Positions 1-5,623 of a DNA stretch of 6,775 nt are shown in pieces (the first letter of the stretch is position 1; each line of letters starts with the position of its first letter). This DNA is from Methanomicrobiales archaeon (GTDB lineage: Archaea; Halobacteriota; Methanomicrobia; Methanomicrobiales; Methanoculleaceae): positions 1 to 6,775 of the forward strand of contig JAAZID010000116.1 in NCBI GenBank assembly GCA_012510295.1, written 5' to 3'. Under the pieces are notes generated by a model. It was not told the DNA's origin and ran no database searches. It was given only the letters and a program-made list of their open reading frames with translations. The position numbers and the translations under genes are program-made.

Positions 1-300
1 GAGGAGGGAGAGTCGTATAAGATCAAGCGGGTCACCGTCCCCCCGAAGCGGCGACTATCGCTCCAGATGCACCACCACCGCTCCGAGCACTGGGTGGTCG
101 TCACCGGGTGTGCCGAGGTGACGATCGGGAGTGAGACCTACCTCCTCAGGAACGGGGAGTCAACCTTCGTCCCGGCGGGGACGATCCACCGGCTCGCGAA
201 CCCCGGCATCCTGCCGCTCGAGCTGATCGAGGTTCAGATCGGGGAATACACCGGCGAAGACGATATCGTCAGGTTCGAGGACGACTTCGAGCGAGCATGA
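1..300 (+). CDS. C-terminal cupin part of mannose-6-phosphate isomerase type II / mannose-1-phosphate guanylyltransferase (5' end outside window)
   Basis: The frame is open from base 1 and stops at TGA 298-300, leaving 99 residues. The fold is the type II phosphomannose isomerase cupin found at the C-terminus of ManC/AlgA-type bifunctional enzymes, which interconvert fructose-6-P and mannose-6-P and make GDP-mannose in the cytoplasm. Visible signatures are a K-I-K-R-V-T-V strand (about residues 7-13), the metal-binding segment LSLQMHHHRSEHWVVV (about 19-34), a second histidine in PAGTIHRLANPG, and the family-typical ending LELIEVQIGEYTGEDDIVRFEDDF. GDP-mannose would feed glycan or glycoprotein synthesis. 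The N-terminal nucleotidyltransferase domain, if present, lies to the left, so a stand-alone cupin cannot be excluded. Codons are strongly GC-ending, like the right-edge gene and unlike the central genes. Confidence 0.93.
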   Translation, partial: EEGESYKIKRVTVPPKRRLSLQMHHHRSEHWVVVTGCAEVTIGSETYLLRNGESTFVPAGTIHRLANPGILPLELIEVQIGEYTGEDDIVRFEDDFERA

Positions 301-332
301 GTGGCACCTACAAAACCGATATAATCCTGTGT

Positions 333-347
333 ACCTAAATAATAGGT
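333..347 (+). promoter_or_regulatory. possible TATA-box region for the tRNA-Gln transcript
   Basis: The AT-rich stretch ACCTAAATAATAGGT lies between the stop of the cupin gene and the tRNA. It is also a 5-bp inverted repeat with a 5-nt loop. An archaeal TATA box here would place the start near 365, giving a short pre-tRNA leader. A second AT-rich candidate (GATATAAT, about 319-326) lies upstream. Which of the two is used, if either, cannot be decided by reading. Confidence 0.35.
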
Positions 348-352
348 GGATG

Positions 353-379
353 CCCGGGGTACCCCCATGTGACCCCGGG
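353..379 (+). other. 8-bp perfect inverted repeat upstream of tRNA-Gln
   Basis: CCCGGGGT (353-360) and ACCCCGGG (372-379) are perfect reverse complements with an 11-nt loop. The hairpin ends 10 nt before the mature tRNA 5' end. It could be a structure in the pre-tRNA leader or a transcript-end structure for the upstream cupin gene. No T-run follows, so a simple terminator role is not supported. Confidence 0.55.
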
Positions 380-389
380 TTCGGTTCTT

Positions 390-462
390 ACCCCCGTAGT
401 GTAGAGGTCAACCATGCAGGACTTTGGATCCGGCGACGGCGGTTCGAATCCGCCCGGGGGTA
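390..462 (+). tRNA. tRNA-Gln (anticodon TTG)
   Basis: A complete 73-nt cloverleaf can be drawn. The acceptor stem is ACCCCCG (390-396) with CGGGGGT (455-461), all 7 pairs formed, and the discriminator is A462. The D-arm starts GTGTAGAGG. The anticodon stem is CAGGA (417-421) with TCCGG (429-433), and the loop CTTTGGA has anticodon TTG at 424-426. The T-arm is GGCGG-TTCGAAT-CCGCC (438-454). CCA is not encoded. The first pair is A1-U72, as expected for archaeal tRNA-Gln, which is normally charged through Glu-tRNA(Gln) and GatDE amidation (family knowledge). It should read CAA and CAG. One oddity is an A·G mismatch at the second pair of the anticodon stem (A418 against G432). No intron is seen. 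Confidence 0.97.
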
Positions 463-572
463 CTCAGATTCTGGCACAGCTTTGTCAATGCCCGGTATCA
501 ATGTTACCAGGCCAGGGCATAACCCCGCAGGTGCCGCGAAAGAACCCAGAATTCGAGTTATTTCCCCCTTAC

Positions 573-580
573 CTTTATAA
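573..580 (+). promoter_or_regulatory. TATA-like box in the gene-free stretch
   Basis: CTTTATAA stands out from GC-rich surroundings. An archaeal start about 25 nt downstream would be near 600-605, just before the first segment of the nested complementary series at 606. The motif is near-palindromic, so it could also drive leftward transcription, but no leftward gene is visible. Confidence 0.4.
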
Positions 581-602
581 GCAGCCGGCTCATTTTCTAC
601 TT

Positions 603-847
603 GTGTCCCGGCCTGTTACTCCTGATATGAGCGGCGATCGCAACCGGCTCTGTTCCTCTACCTTCCCGGGGAACAAAGGCGCCCTCCGCGTTGCCGCGCG
701 GGGAAACACCTTTCGTCTCCAGAGACGCCTTCCTTCAGCGAAATCGCAACGCCGGTTCGAACCCAGGAGTATTGCAACCAGAGGGGCGCAAGAAGGGCGC
801 GCATCGGCCCGGGATAACCAGACCACGCGCCGGCCCTGTGTGTGGTC
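603..847 (+). ncRNA. candidate structured non-coding RNA in a 380-bp stretch without a protein gene
   Basis: The gene-free stretch 463-846 contains ordered, mutually nested complementary segments: 606-613 with 806-814 (8 bp, one bulged C at 808), 617-624 with 764-771 (8 bp perfect), 642-648 with 751-757 (7 bp perfect) and 676-681 with 726-731 (6 bp perfect). Local hairpins lie inside at 686-690/697-701 and 714-719/722-727; the second competes with part of the 676-681 pairing. Downstream at 821-847 is a 10-bp hairpin with two G·U pairs that would form only in plus-strand RNA. A TATA-like box sits at 573-580. I do not recognise RNase P RNA, SRP RNA or a second tRNA; the expected conserved motifs are absent. 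Ends are inferred. Long GC-rich sequence can pair by chance, so this remains a hypothesis. The only open frames across it give low-complexity, arginine- and proline-rich translations that look non-coding. Confidence 0.3.
821..847 (+). other. 10-bp hairpin with two G·U pairs at the end of the transglutaminase-like gene
   Basis: GACCACGCGC (821-830) pairs with GTGTGTGGTC (838-847) across a 7-nt loop. Eight pairs are Watson-Crick and two are G·U when read as plus-strand RNA; in minus-strand RNA the same two positions become A·C mismatches. The right arm runs into the stop codon (847-849) of the minus-strand gene. It may be the 3' stem of the candidate RNA, or a shared 3' structure between convergent transcripts. 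Confidence 0.5.
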
Positions 848-2136
848 TATGGCATCAGGGAGATCAGGGCGTTATGCGCGAGCGCTGTGAGATTGGAGGG
901 AGAAAGTGATGGAGCCACCCCCTCTTCAGACCGCTTATCCATCGGTGTGATACCCTGAGACCGTAACCAGTCAATATCAACAAGAACGTACGTTTCACTG
1001 TAATCTCCATGCGAGATATCCATGTCAAATAGATTTTGATATAATTCCATTCTCCCGGAACTACTATCGAACTCCCAATTCTCTCTCCCGGCCTCATTCG
1101 CATCTTCAAAATCCTGATAACTTAACCGCGTTGTTTCAAGGGCATCCTTCTCTGTGCCGATACTATCGATATCCCATGCGATGTATGCATGATCCGGGCG
1201 AATTATAATATACGGTCGTATGCCTATCCTTTCCAACGCGGAAGCGAAGAGAACTGCCCCATCGATGCAGTTTGCACTCCCACTTGAGAGGGACTCATCC
1301 GGAATACTGACCCGTTGTGAATTACCCATACCAAACGCTACCGGTGCATGTACGTAGCTCAGGTTGTAGTCGTATTTCAGTGCATTATAGATAGCTTTTA
1401 CCTGAAGATTTGTATAGTTCTTTGCCCCGCTACATGACGCTGGAGAGCCAATATATCCCGGCAACCTCCGCTCAAGTCTATATTCCCCATATCGTTCATC
1501 GGAGTCGCTTGTCGCCCGCTCTTTCGCCTTTGCCAGTAAATCGGCAACTCCCCTTGACTGGGGAGTGACAAATGTGGCGATGAGGCCATGGTAGATTGTA
1601 ATCTTTCCCCTTGAGTCTTCAGTGGCCCACACCATCTGGTCCATCGGGTAGAACGTGACCGGCTTTGTCTGCGCTTCGTGGAGAATCCAGCTGTCATCAT
1701 CCCGGTATTCAACCGTATAATACAGGTTTGCCCGGGTCGGTGTCCTGATCCCCTGAATTCGCTCAACATCCAGTATTATGAACTGCCTGAACATCGATGT
1801 ACTCCGGGCGTCGATTGTTATCACATTGATAGTTGGCGTACTGTAACCCGGGTACTGCGATGTGAGCTGAACCCTGACGGGCACTGCAGTCGGGTTCTGT
1901 ATGGTGTACTCGACATCTGATACGTTTAAGAACCATGTAGGCCTCAGGTTATACCAGGCTAAGGGATAATCTGATCTATAGTCCACAGAGACCAGAATAG
2001 GAGAGTTCTGGTATCCGGGTGACAGCTCTTCAGAAACTTCAGATATCAGAGCGGGCAGATAACAGGGCGTCAGCGAGAGAGAGAACACTATCCAGCATAC
2101 CACAATATGGTAGACGGGGATCGTTGTGAGGGTCAT
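847..2136 (-). CDS. secreted or membrane-anchored transglutaminase-like (papain-fold) protein
   Basis: About 429 residues. I chose ATG 2136 because a TATA box at 2176-2185 predicts a start near 2153, leaving a short leader with GTGATC just before the ATG. An in-frame GTG at 2151 would add five residues and could be used leaderless. Residues about 8-30 are a hydrophobic signal or anchor segment. A beta-rich N-terminal half (about 40-190) follows, then a C-terminal transglutaminase-like core. That core has a helix resembling the usual pre-core region (about 244-260), the putative nucleophile Cys290 in SANCIDGAVLFASALE, His316 in RPDHAYIAWD and Asp322 six residues later, the expected Cys-His-Asp order. 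The family includes proteases and acyl transferases; the substrate cannot be inferred. The active site should lie outside the membrane. The gene is divergent from the propeller-PEGA gene, with 282 bp between the chosen starts. Codon use is less GC-rich than the edge genes. Confidence 0.82.
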   Translation of the reverse strand: MTLTTIPVYHIVVCWIVFSLSLTPCYLPALISEVSEELSPGYQNSPILVSVDYRSDYPLAWYNLRPTWFLNVSDVEYTIQNPTAVPVRVQLTSQYPGYSTPTINVITIDARSTSMFRQFIILDVERIQGIRTPTRANLYYTVEYRDDDSWILHEAQTKPVTFYPMDQMVWATEDSRGKITIYHGLIATFVTPQSRGVADLLAKAKERATSDSDERYGEYRLERRLPGYIGSPASCSGAKNYTNLQVKAIYNALKYDYNLSYVHAPVAFGMGNSQRVSIPDESLSSGSANCIDGAVLFASALERIGIRPYIIIRPDHAYIAWDIDSIGTEKDALETTRLSYQDFEDANEAGRENWEFDSSSGRMELYQNLFDMDISHGDYSETYVLVDIDWLRSQGITPMDKRSEEGVAPSLSPSNLTALAHNALISLMP

Positions 2137-2175
2137 ATGATCACTGCCCACTACACCCTGTGAACACGCGATCGG

Positions 2176-2185
2176 CTATAAATAG
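2176..2185 (-). promoter_or_regulatory. TATA box of the transglutaminase-like gene
   Basis: On the minus strand this reads CTATTTATAG, a good archaeal TATA match inside a GC-richer context. Its centre is about 27 nt upstream of 2153, so it predicts transcription starting right at the beginning of the gene. This supports a short leader and the internal ATG 2136, or a leaderless GTG 2151. The sequence is nearly palindromic, so direction is assigned from the neighbouring gene. Confidence 0.6.
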
Positions 2186-2203
2186 CTTCCCTCAAGAACC
2201 TGG

Positions 2204-2224
2204 CCACCTATACCTTCCAGGTGG
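2204..2224. repeat. 6-bp inverted repeat in the divergent intergenic region
   Basis: CCACCT (2204-2209) and AGGTGG (2219-2224) are perfect reverse complements around a 9-nt spacer. Imperfect extension continues outward (CTG on the left, CAG on the right). It lies upstream of the minus-strand TATA box, where a dimeric regulator could bind, but at this length chance is possible. A run of eight T follows at 2255-2262. Confidence 0.35.
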
Positions 2225-2339
2225 ATCAGATCTCTCACCAACCGGGGAGGAGTATTTTTTTTGACTGATCCCTGCCGGTAAAGAAAATTACAATCACCAT
2301 ACGTTGCTACTGGATTCTGGAGCACATAACCATCATCCC

Positions 2340-2379
2340 AGATCTATCGAGGTAGCTTTAGATCTATCGAGGTAACTTT
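2340..2379 (+). repeat. 20-bp tandem direct repeat upstream of the propeller-PEGA operon, candidate operator
   Basis: Two adjacent 20-bp units, 2340-2359 and 2360-2379, read AGATCTATCGAGGTARCTTT and differ only at unit position 16 (G then A). There is no spacer, so equivalent bases sit exactly 20 bp apart, close to two helical turns, and two bound proteins would face the same side. The second unit runs into the TATA box, covering the place where the BRE/TFB contact would be. This fits an operator for repression, or an activator site next to the basal promoter. No third complete copy is present in the window. Confidence 0.75.
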
Positions 2380-2397
2380 ATATTAAATAAAATATAG
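2376..2397 (+). promoter_or_regulatory. AT-rich promoter (TATA box) of the propeller-PEGA / membrane protein operon
   Basis: The stretch TTTATATTAAATAAAATATA is the most AT-rich segment of the window. A TATA box centred near 2381 predicts a start around 2405-2408, just ahead of the GGTGA ribosome binding site. Overlapping TATA candidates make the exact element uncertain. It directly abuts the 20-bp tandem repeat. Confidence 0.6.
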
Positions 2398-2418
2398 TAA
2401 TGGCCGGTGAAGACTGGC

Positions 2419-4074
2419 ATGACCAGATTGTGCCGCATTGCCGGATTATTTCTCCTCATAACAGCGATCTTCGTGATCGCACAGGGGGTACAACCTGATC
2501 TCACTAATAATGTCTCTTCAGGTGACGACCAGGATCCCGCATCTTCAATGGCCACCGGGACCGGGGACACCGTAAGCAACCTCCAGGTGGTGCAGATCAC
2601 CAACCATACAGGAGGAAAGCTCTTCCCGCTCATATGCAGTCACCCCCGCATATCGGGTAACTGGATAACATGGGAGGCACGTGAAAATGAGCGCGATGGA
2701 GGAGGACTGTACTTATATGACATAGCAAATGGAACCGAGAAGCGGATCCTTGATTGTTCCCGCTTCGTGACAAAACCAGTGGTATCCGGCAACTGGATTG
2801 GCTGGGTTGAGAATCAAATTGATTCATCCGGAGATGATTACCCGTATATCTGCGCGTATGACATCCAGAACGACACGATCATTCAGGTTACCACCGGATA
2901 CCCGGCCATGCCACTGCAGAAAAGTGAATCCCGGGCTTTAGTGATGCATGAGATGTCTACGTTAGATATCTCAGGTGACAGGATCGCCTGGCATGATAGA
3001 AGAGACGGAAATATGGACATCTACTATAAAGACCTGTTATTATCCGGGGAAGAGGAAGAACAACTGACTCGCACACTGGCAGATGAGACCTGTCCGTCGA
3101 TATCAGGTGATCTGGTTGTCTGGGCAGAGCAATACTATATGGAGGGATTTAACATCATTCTCCACAACCTGACCTCAGGCGACCAGAAACGGATCACTGA
3201 TCTCCCTGCTATGCGGAGGGACCAGATGATTTCCGGAAACCATGTTATCTGGTCGCAATTCAGGGATACAGATTACGACATCTGTTGTTACAACGTCTCA
3301 TCAGGCAACACGACCTGGATCACAGATGAACCTGTAAATCAACTCTGGCCAAGGATCTCCGGTAACATCATCGTCTGGTCTGATGATCGGGGATGGCGCG
3401 GCCATGATATTTACGCCTACGATCTCTCAACACAGACCGAAATACAGATCACAGATGATTCTGTAGACCACATTTGGGCAGATGTCGATGGAAATACCGT
3501 CGTCTGGACCGATGACCGGACCGGCAACTATGAGGTTTACATGTGCATGCTGGAGAACGCATCAGAGGTCGAGCCTCAAGTATATACAGTCCAGCTAAAC
3601 TCCATCCCCGCAGGGGCTGATGCCTACGTAAACGACGTACTATGGGGGCGTACGCCATCGACGTTATCCTTCGATCAAATCGGTATGTACCACATCAAAC
3701 TTTTAAAGAAAGGTTTCAGGCCATATATAGCGGCGCTCGACGTCTCCGCATCGATGACGTATGTGGTAAACCTCGAACGGGAGGTATCTGGTAAGCCTGC
3801 GGGACTCGATGATCTACGAATTAGCATAACCGTGGATTCAGTCCCACGAGGTGCGAATGTCTCAATAGATGGAGCGGATCGCGGGACTACGCTGACTACT
3901 GTGGTCAACCTGCCTGCCAGTAGATATCCGATCGAGATAACCCTTGAAGGCTATCGACCCAACAGCACGATCATACAGCCATCAGGGCTGGACAACGTGC
4001 TCAACGTCACCCTGATCCCTGAAACAAACGACACAAATTTGGGCGGATCCCTGCTGCTGGAAAAAGACAACTGA
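2419..4074 (+). CDS. exported seven-bladed TolB-like beta-propeller protein with two C-terminal PEGA domains
   Basis: 551 residues from ATG 2419, chosen because GGTGA (2406-2410) lies 8 nt upstream; the in-frame GTG 2407 overlaps that site. Residues 1-6 (MTRLCR) and a hydrophobic stretch to about 21 form a signal peptide. Seven propeller repeats follow, each with a strand such as ISGNWITW or ISGNIIVW; these start near residues 78, 122, 184, 228, 271, 313 and 356. Spacing is 42-44 residues except for a 62-residue interval after the second. Later blades show the W-x-D-D-R / D-I-Y-x-Y-D-L pattern common in methanogen surface proteins. Two PEGA domains follow, about 387-453 and 467-533, with PAGADAYVND...GRTP and PRGANVSIDG...RG motifs. 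No C-terminal anchor is seen, so it may be secreted or held by partners. Propeller and PEGA domains usually bind proteins or cell-wall polymers; no enzyme motif is evident. It is the first gene of an operon with the membrane protein 18 bp downstream. Confidence 0.9.
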   Translation: MTRLCRIAGLFLLITAIFVIAQGVQPDLTNNVSSGDDQDPASSMATGTGDTVSNLQVVQITNHTGGKLFPLICSHPRISGNWITWEARENERDGGGLYLYDIANGTEKRILDCSRFVTKPVVSGNWIGWVENQIDSSGDDYPYICAYDIQNDTIIQVTTGYPAMPLQKSESRALVMHEMSTLDISGDRIAWHDRRDGNMDIYYKDLLLSGEEEEQLTRTLADETCPSISGDLVVWAEQYYMEGFNIILHNLTSGDQKRITDLPAMRRDQMISGNHVIWSQFRDTDYDICCYNVSSGNTTWITDEPVNQLWPRISGNIIVWSDDRGWRGHDIYAYDLSTQTEIQITDDSVDHIWADVDGNTVVWTDDRTGNYEVYMCMLENASEVEPQVYTVQLNSIPAGADAYVNDVLWGRTPSTLSFDQIGMYHIKLLKKGFRPYIAALDVSASMTYVVNLEREVSGKPAGLDDLRISITVDSVPRGANVSIDGADRGTTLTTVVNLPASRYPIEITLEGYRPNSTIIQPSGLDNVLNVTLIPETNDTNLGGSLLLEKDN

Positions 4075-4092
4075 ACGGGTTGGAGAGAACAG

Positions 4093-5193
4093 ATGCTCAC
4101 TGATCTGTCTACAGAGCAGAAACGCATTGCAGTCTCCATCACCCTTCTCGTTTTTCTGATATACTGCGGATTTGGCATATCGGTTTTTCCTCCGTTGAAG
4201 TTGCATGAAGTCATTGAATTCGCTCTATGGAGTGGAGCGATCGGGTTCCAGGTCACCGGCATATGGTATCTCCTTTCCCGGATAGACAGGTTATTCAGGG
4301 AAGAACTGATGCCGGCGACCTGTTATCCGGGCGATGATATTCTGTATACGGCAATGAAACGGATACTGTACAATAGCGAGCACTTCGTCGTATTCATCAC
4401 CGCCTTCCTCTCCCCATTCATCATTATCGAACTCATCAATATCGAGATAGGAAATATAAACCTCGTATCCTGGTTGCGGCCCGAGATCGGGTACCTGGGT
4501 GTATTCTACGACGTTTTTCATTATGGGGTGACTTTTGCCAATTATGTTCTGCTCGGGACGATCTTATGGATCCTCTTCAGCGCTGTATCTGTATTCAGAG
4601 AGATCAAATATACCAGGTATGGGATATGCGATATCGTTGATATCTATTGCCCCGATCGGGTCGGAGGTCTCTCTCCGGCTAAGAAGTATCTATTCAGCAT
4701 CCTCTACGTGTTTTTGGTGAGCGTTACATTGCTGCTGGTGAGCCATATCAGCATACTATCTGTTCTACCCGCTGCTTCAGACCAGGGATTGTCGCTCTAT
4801 CGGTACTTCAGAACTATTGCATGGTTCTGCACATTATCGATCTTTTCGTTTTTGGGAGTTATTTTGACTGTTATTGGGTTAAATAGACTCTGCTCTATCT
4901 GCGTGAAGAAGATTGAAGAGCGGATAATGGGCATAAACGAAAGGTACCGCATCTTCCAGGAAAAACTCTTCTCTATGTCACCTGATGAACCGGGTATGTC
5001 AGAGGGGGAGATTAACAACCTGAGATCGGTTATCGAGATCTACAGTAATGAACGGGAAAAGTTGCTACGGTGGCATTCAGAGTGTAGCGGGATCAATGTC
5101 GGAACGGCGGTCAAGATCTTTGTGGCGTATATACCGCCACTCGTAGCAATAGTGTTCCAGGTATTACAGCTGCTCCATTACCAACCAACCTGA
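4093..5193 (+). CDS. multi-pass membrane protein of unknown function
   Basis: 366 residues. ATG 4093 is preceded by GGAGAG at 4082-4087, a good ribosome binding site, and the gap to the previous stop is 18 bp, so it is very likely cotranscribed with the propeller-PEGA gene. About seven hydrophobic segments are visible, near residues 12-32, 42-62, 97-117, 144-168, 199-226, 241-264 and 340-362. Between the sixth and seventh lies a charged, probably helical soluble region (about 270-335) rich in Glu, Arg and Lys (KKIEERIMGINERYR, then EIYSNEREKLLRW). Another soluble stretch, about 170-198, contains two Cys (C179, C186). I recognise no family and see no transporter, kinase or protease signature. 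The context suggests a membrane partner of the exported propeller protein, either anchoring it or passing a signal. It ends convergently 44 bp from the small minus-strand gene. Confidence 0.85.
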   Translation: MLTDLSTEQKRIAVSITLLVFLIYCGFGISVFPPLKLHEVIEFALWSGAIGFQVTGIWYLLSRIDRLFREELMPATCYPGDDILYTAMKRILYNSEHFVVFITAFLSPFIIIELINIEIGNINLVSWLRPEIGYLGVFYDVFHYGVTFANYVLLGTILWILFSAVSVFREIKYTRYGICDIVDIYCPDRVGGLSPAKKYLFSILYVFLVSVTLLLVSHISILSVLPAASDQGLSLYRYFRTIAWFCTLSIFSFLGVILTVIGLNRLCSICVKKIEERIMGINERYRIFQEKLFSMSPDEPGMSEGEINNLRSVIEIYSNEREKLLRWHSECSGINVGTAVKIFVAYIPPLVAIVFQVLQLLHYQPT

Positions 5194-5237
5194 TTGAGCA
5201 GGTCAATACCATGGCTCTGGCTACATGTAGCGCATGG

Positions 5238-5525
5238 TCATCCGGATAGCCGTTCGCTCTCTATCCTCTTCTCCTTCATCGCCTTCGCCCGATCGATGAG
5301 GTACTCGAGCGTTGCAAGTTCGTCGGCGATCCCCCAGGCCTCCCGACTGCGCGCCTCGTCCTGCAGGCGCCGGCACTCATCCTCAATGCGGATGAGGTCG
5401 TCCATCGTGTATTTGTGATACCGGGCAAGGATACTCCCATACTCATCCGAAAACGCGGCGATCTCCTCTATGATATCTCTCTGGCGCTTCCTTGCGGCAA
5501 TGGGACCCCTCTCTGCCCCGGACAT
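5238..5525 (-). CDS. small charged alpha-helical hypothetical protein
   Basis: 95 residues from ATG 5525, which has GGAGG with 5-nt spacing upstream and an AT-rich promoter-like region beyond it. The frame stays open upstream: ATG 5537 would add four residues, and GTG 5627 would give 129 residues and overlap the nucleotidase stop as GTGA. The extra residues look like translated promoter sequence, so the short form is preferred. The protein is almost wholly helical and charged (RKRQRDIIEEIAAF, RIEDECRRLQDEARSRE, LIDRAKAMKEKRIESERLSG) and could form a helical hairpin or short coiled coil. It has no signal peptide or membrane segment and one Cys. I recognise no family and propose no function. 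It follows the nucleotidase on the same strand but probably has its own promoter. Confidence 0.65.
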   Translation of the reverse strand: MSGAERGPIAARKRQRDIIEEIAAFSDEYGSILARYHKYTMDDLIRIEDECRRLQDEARSREAWGIADELATLEYLIDRAKAMKEKRIESERLSG

Positions 5526-5540
5526 GGCATCCTCCATTGC

Positions 5541-5577
5541 TCTATATTTGTCACTGGAAGAGTTATTTTTTCCGAAA
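5541..5577 (-). promoter_or_regulatory. AT-rich promoter candidate for the small helical protein gene
   Basis: On the minus strand the stretch reads CGGAAAAAATAACT (about 5576-5563) and then CAAATATAGA (5550-5541). The first has a BRE-like CGGAAA before an A-rich core and predicts a start near 5540. The second would predict a start near 5520, too late for the preferred ATG. It is an isolated AT-rich patch between two GC-rich genes, which supports a promoter inside the gap rather than simple read-through. Confidence 0.45.
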
Positions 5578-5623
5578 ACAATTCGCCGGGGATTGCACCG
5601 GGAGACCGCCGGCACTGCGTCCG

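Noticed and set aside
749..767. T-arm-like GGTTCGAACC, considered as a second tRNA or an attachment-site copy of the tRNA 3' end
   Set aside because: The T-stem does not pair properly, no acceptor or anticodon arms can be drawn, and similarity to the tRNA-Gln 3' end covers only about 9 bases.
590..826. 78-codon minus-strand open frame in the gene-free stretch
   Set aside because: The arginine-rich translation has no recognisable motif, and the frame overlaps the nested complementary segments. Nothing supports translation.
603..847. RNase P RNA or SRP RNA as identity of the candidate RNA
   Set aside because: Neither the RNase P GAGGAAAGTCC-type core nor the SRP helix 8 GGAAGGAAGCAGC-type motif is present on either strand.
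414..890. 158-codon plus-strand open frame
   Set aside because: It starts inside the tRNA-Gln gene, has no ribosome binding site, and its translation is low-complexity and Arg/Pro/Ser-rich, as expected of non-coding GC-rich DNA.
1678..1920. 80-codon plus-strand open frame antisense to the transglutaminase-like gene
   Set aside because: It is a shadow of a gene with clear domain evidence on the other strand and has no motif of its own.
2255..2262. Run of eight T as a terminator
   Set aside because: No plus-strand gene ends before it. It lies between divergent genes, so there is no transcript for it to terminate.
2340..2379. CRISPR-type array
   Set aside because: There are only two contiguous units with no spacers, so it is a simple tandem duplication at a promoter.
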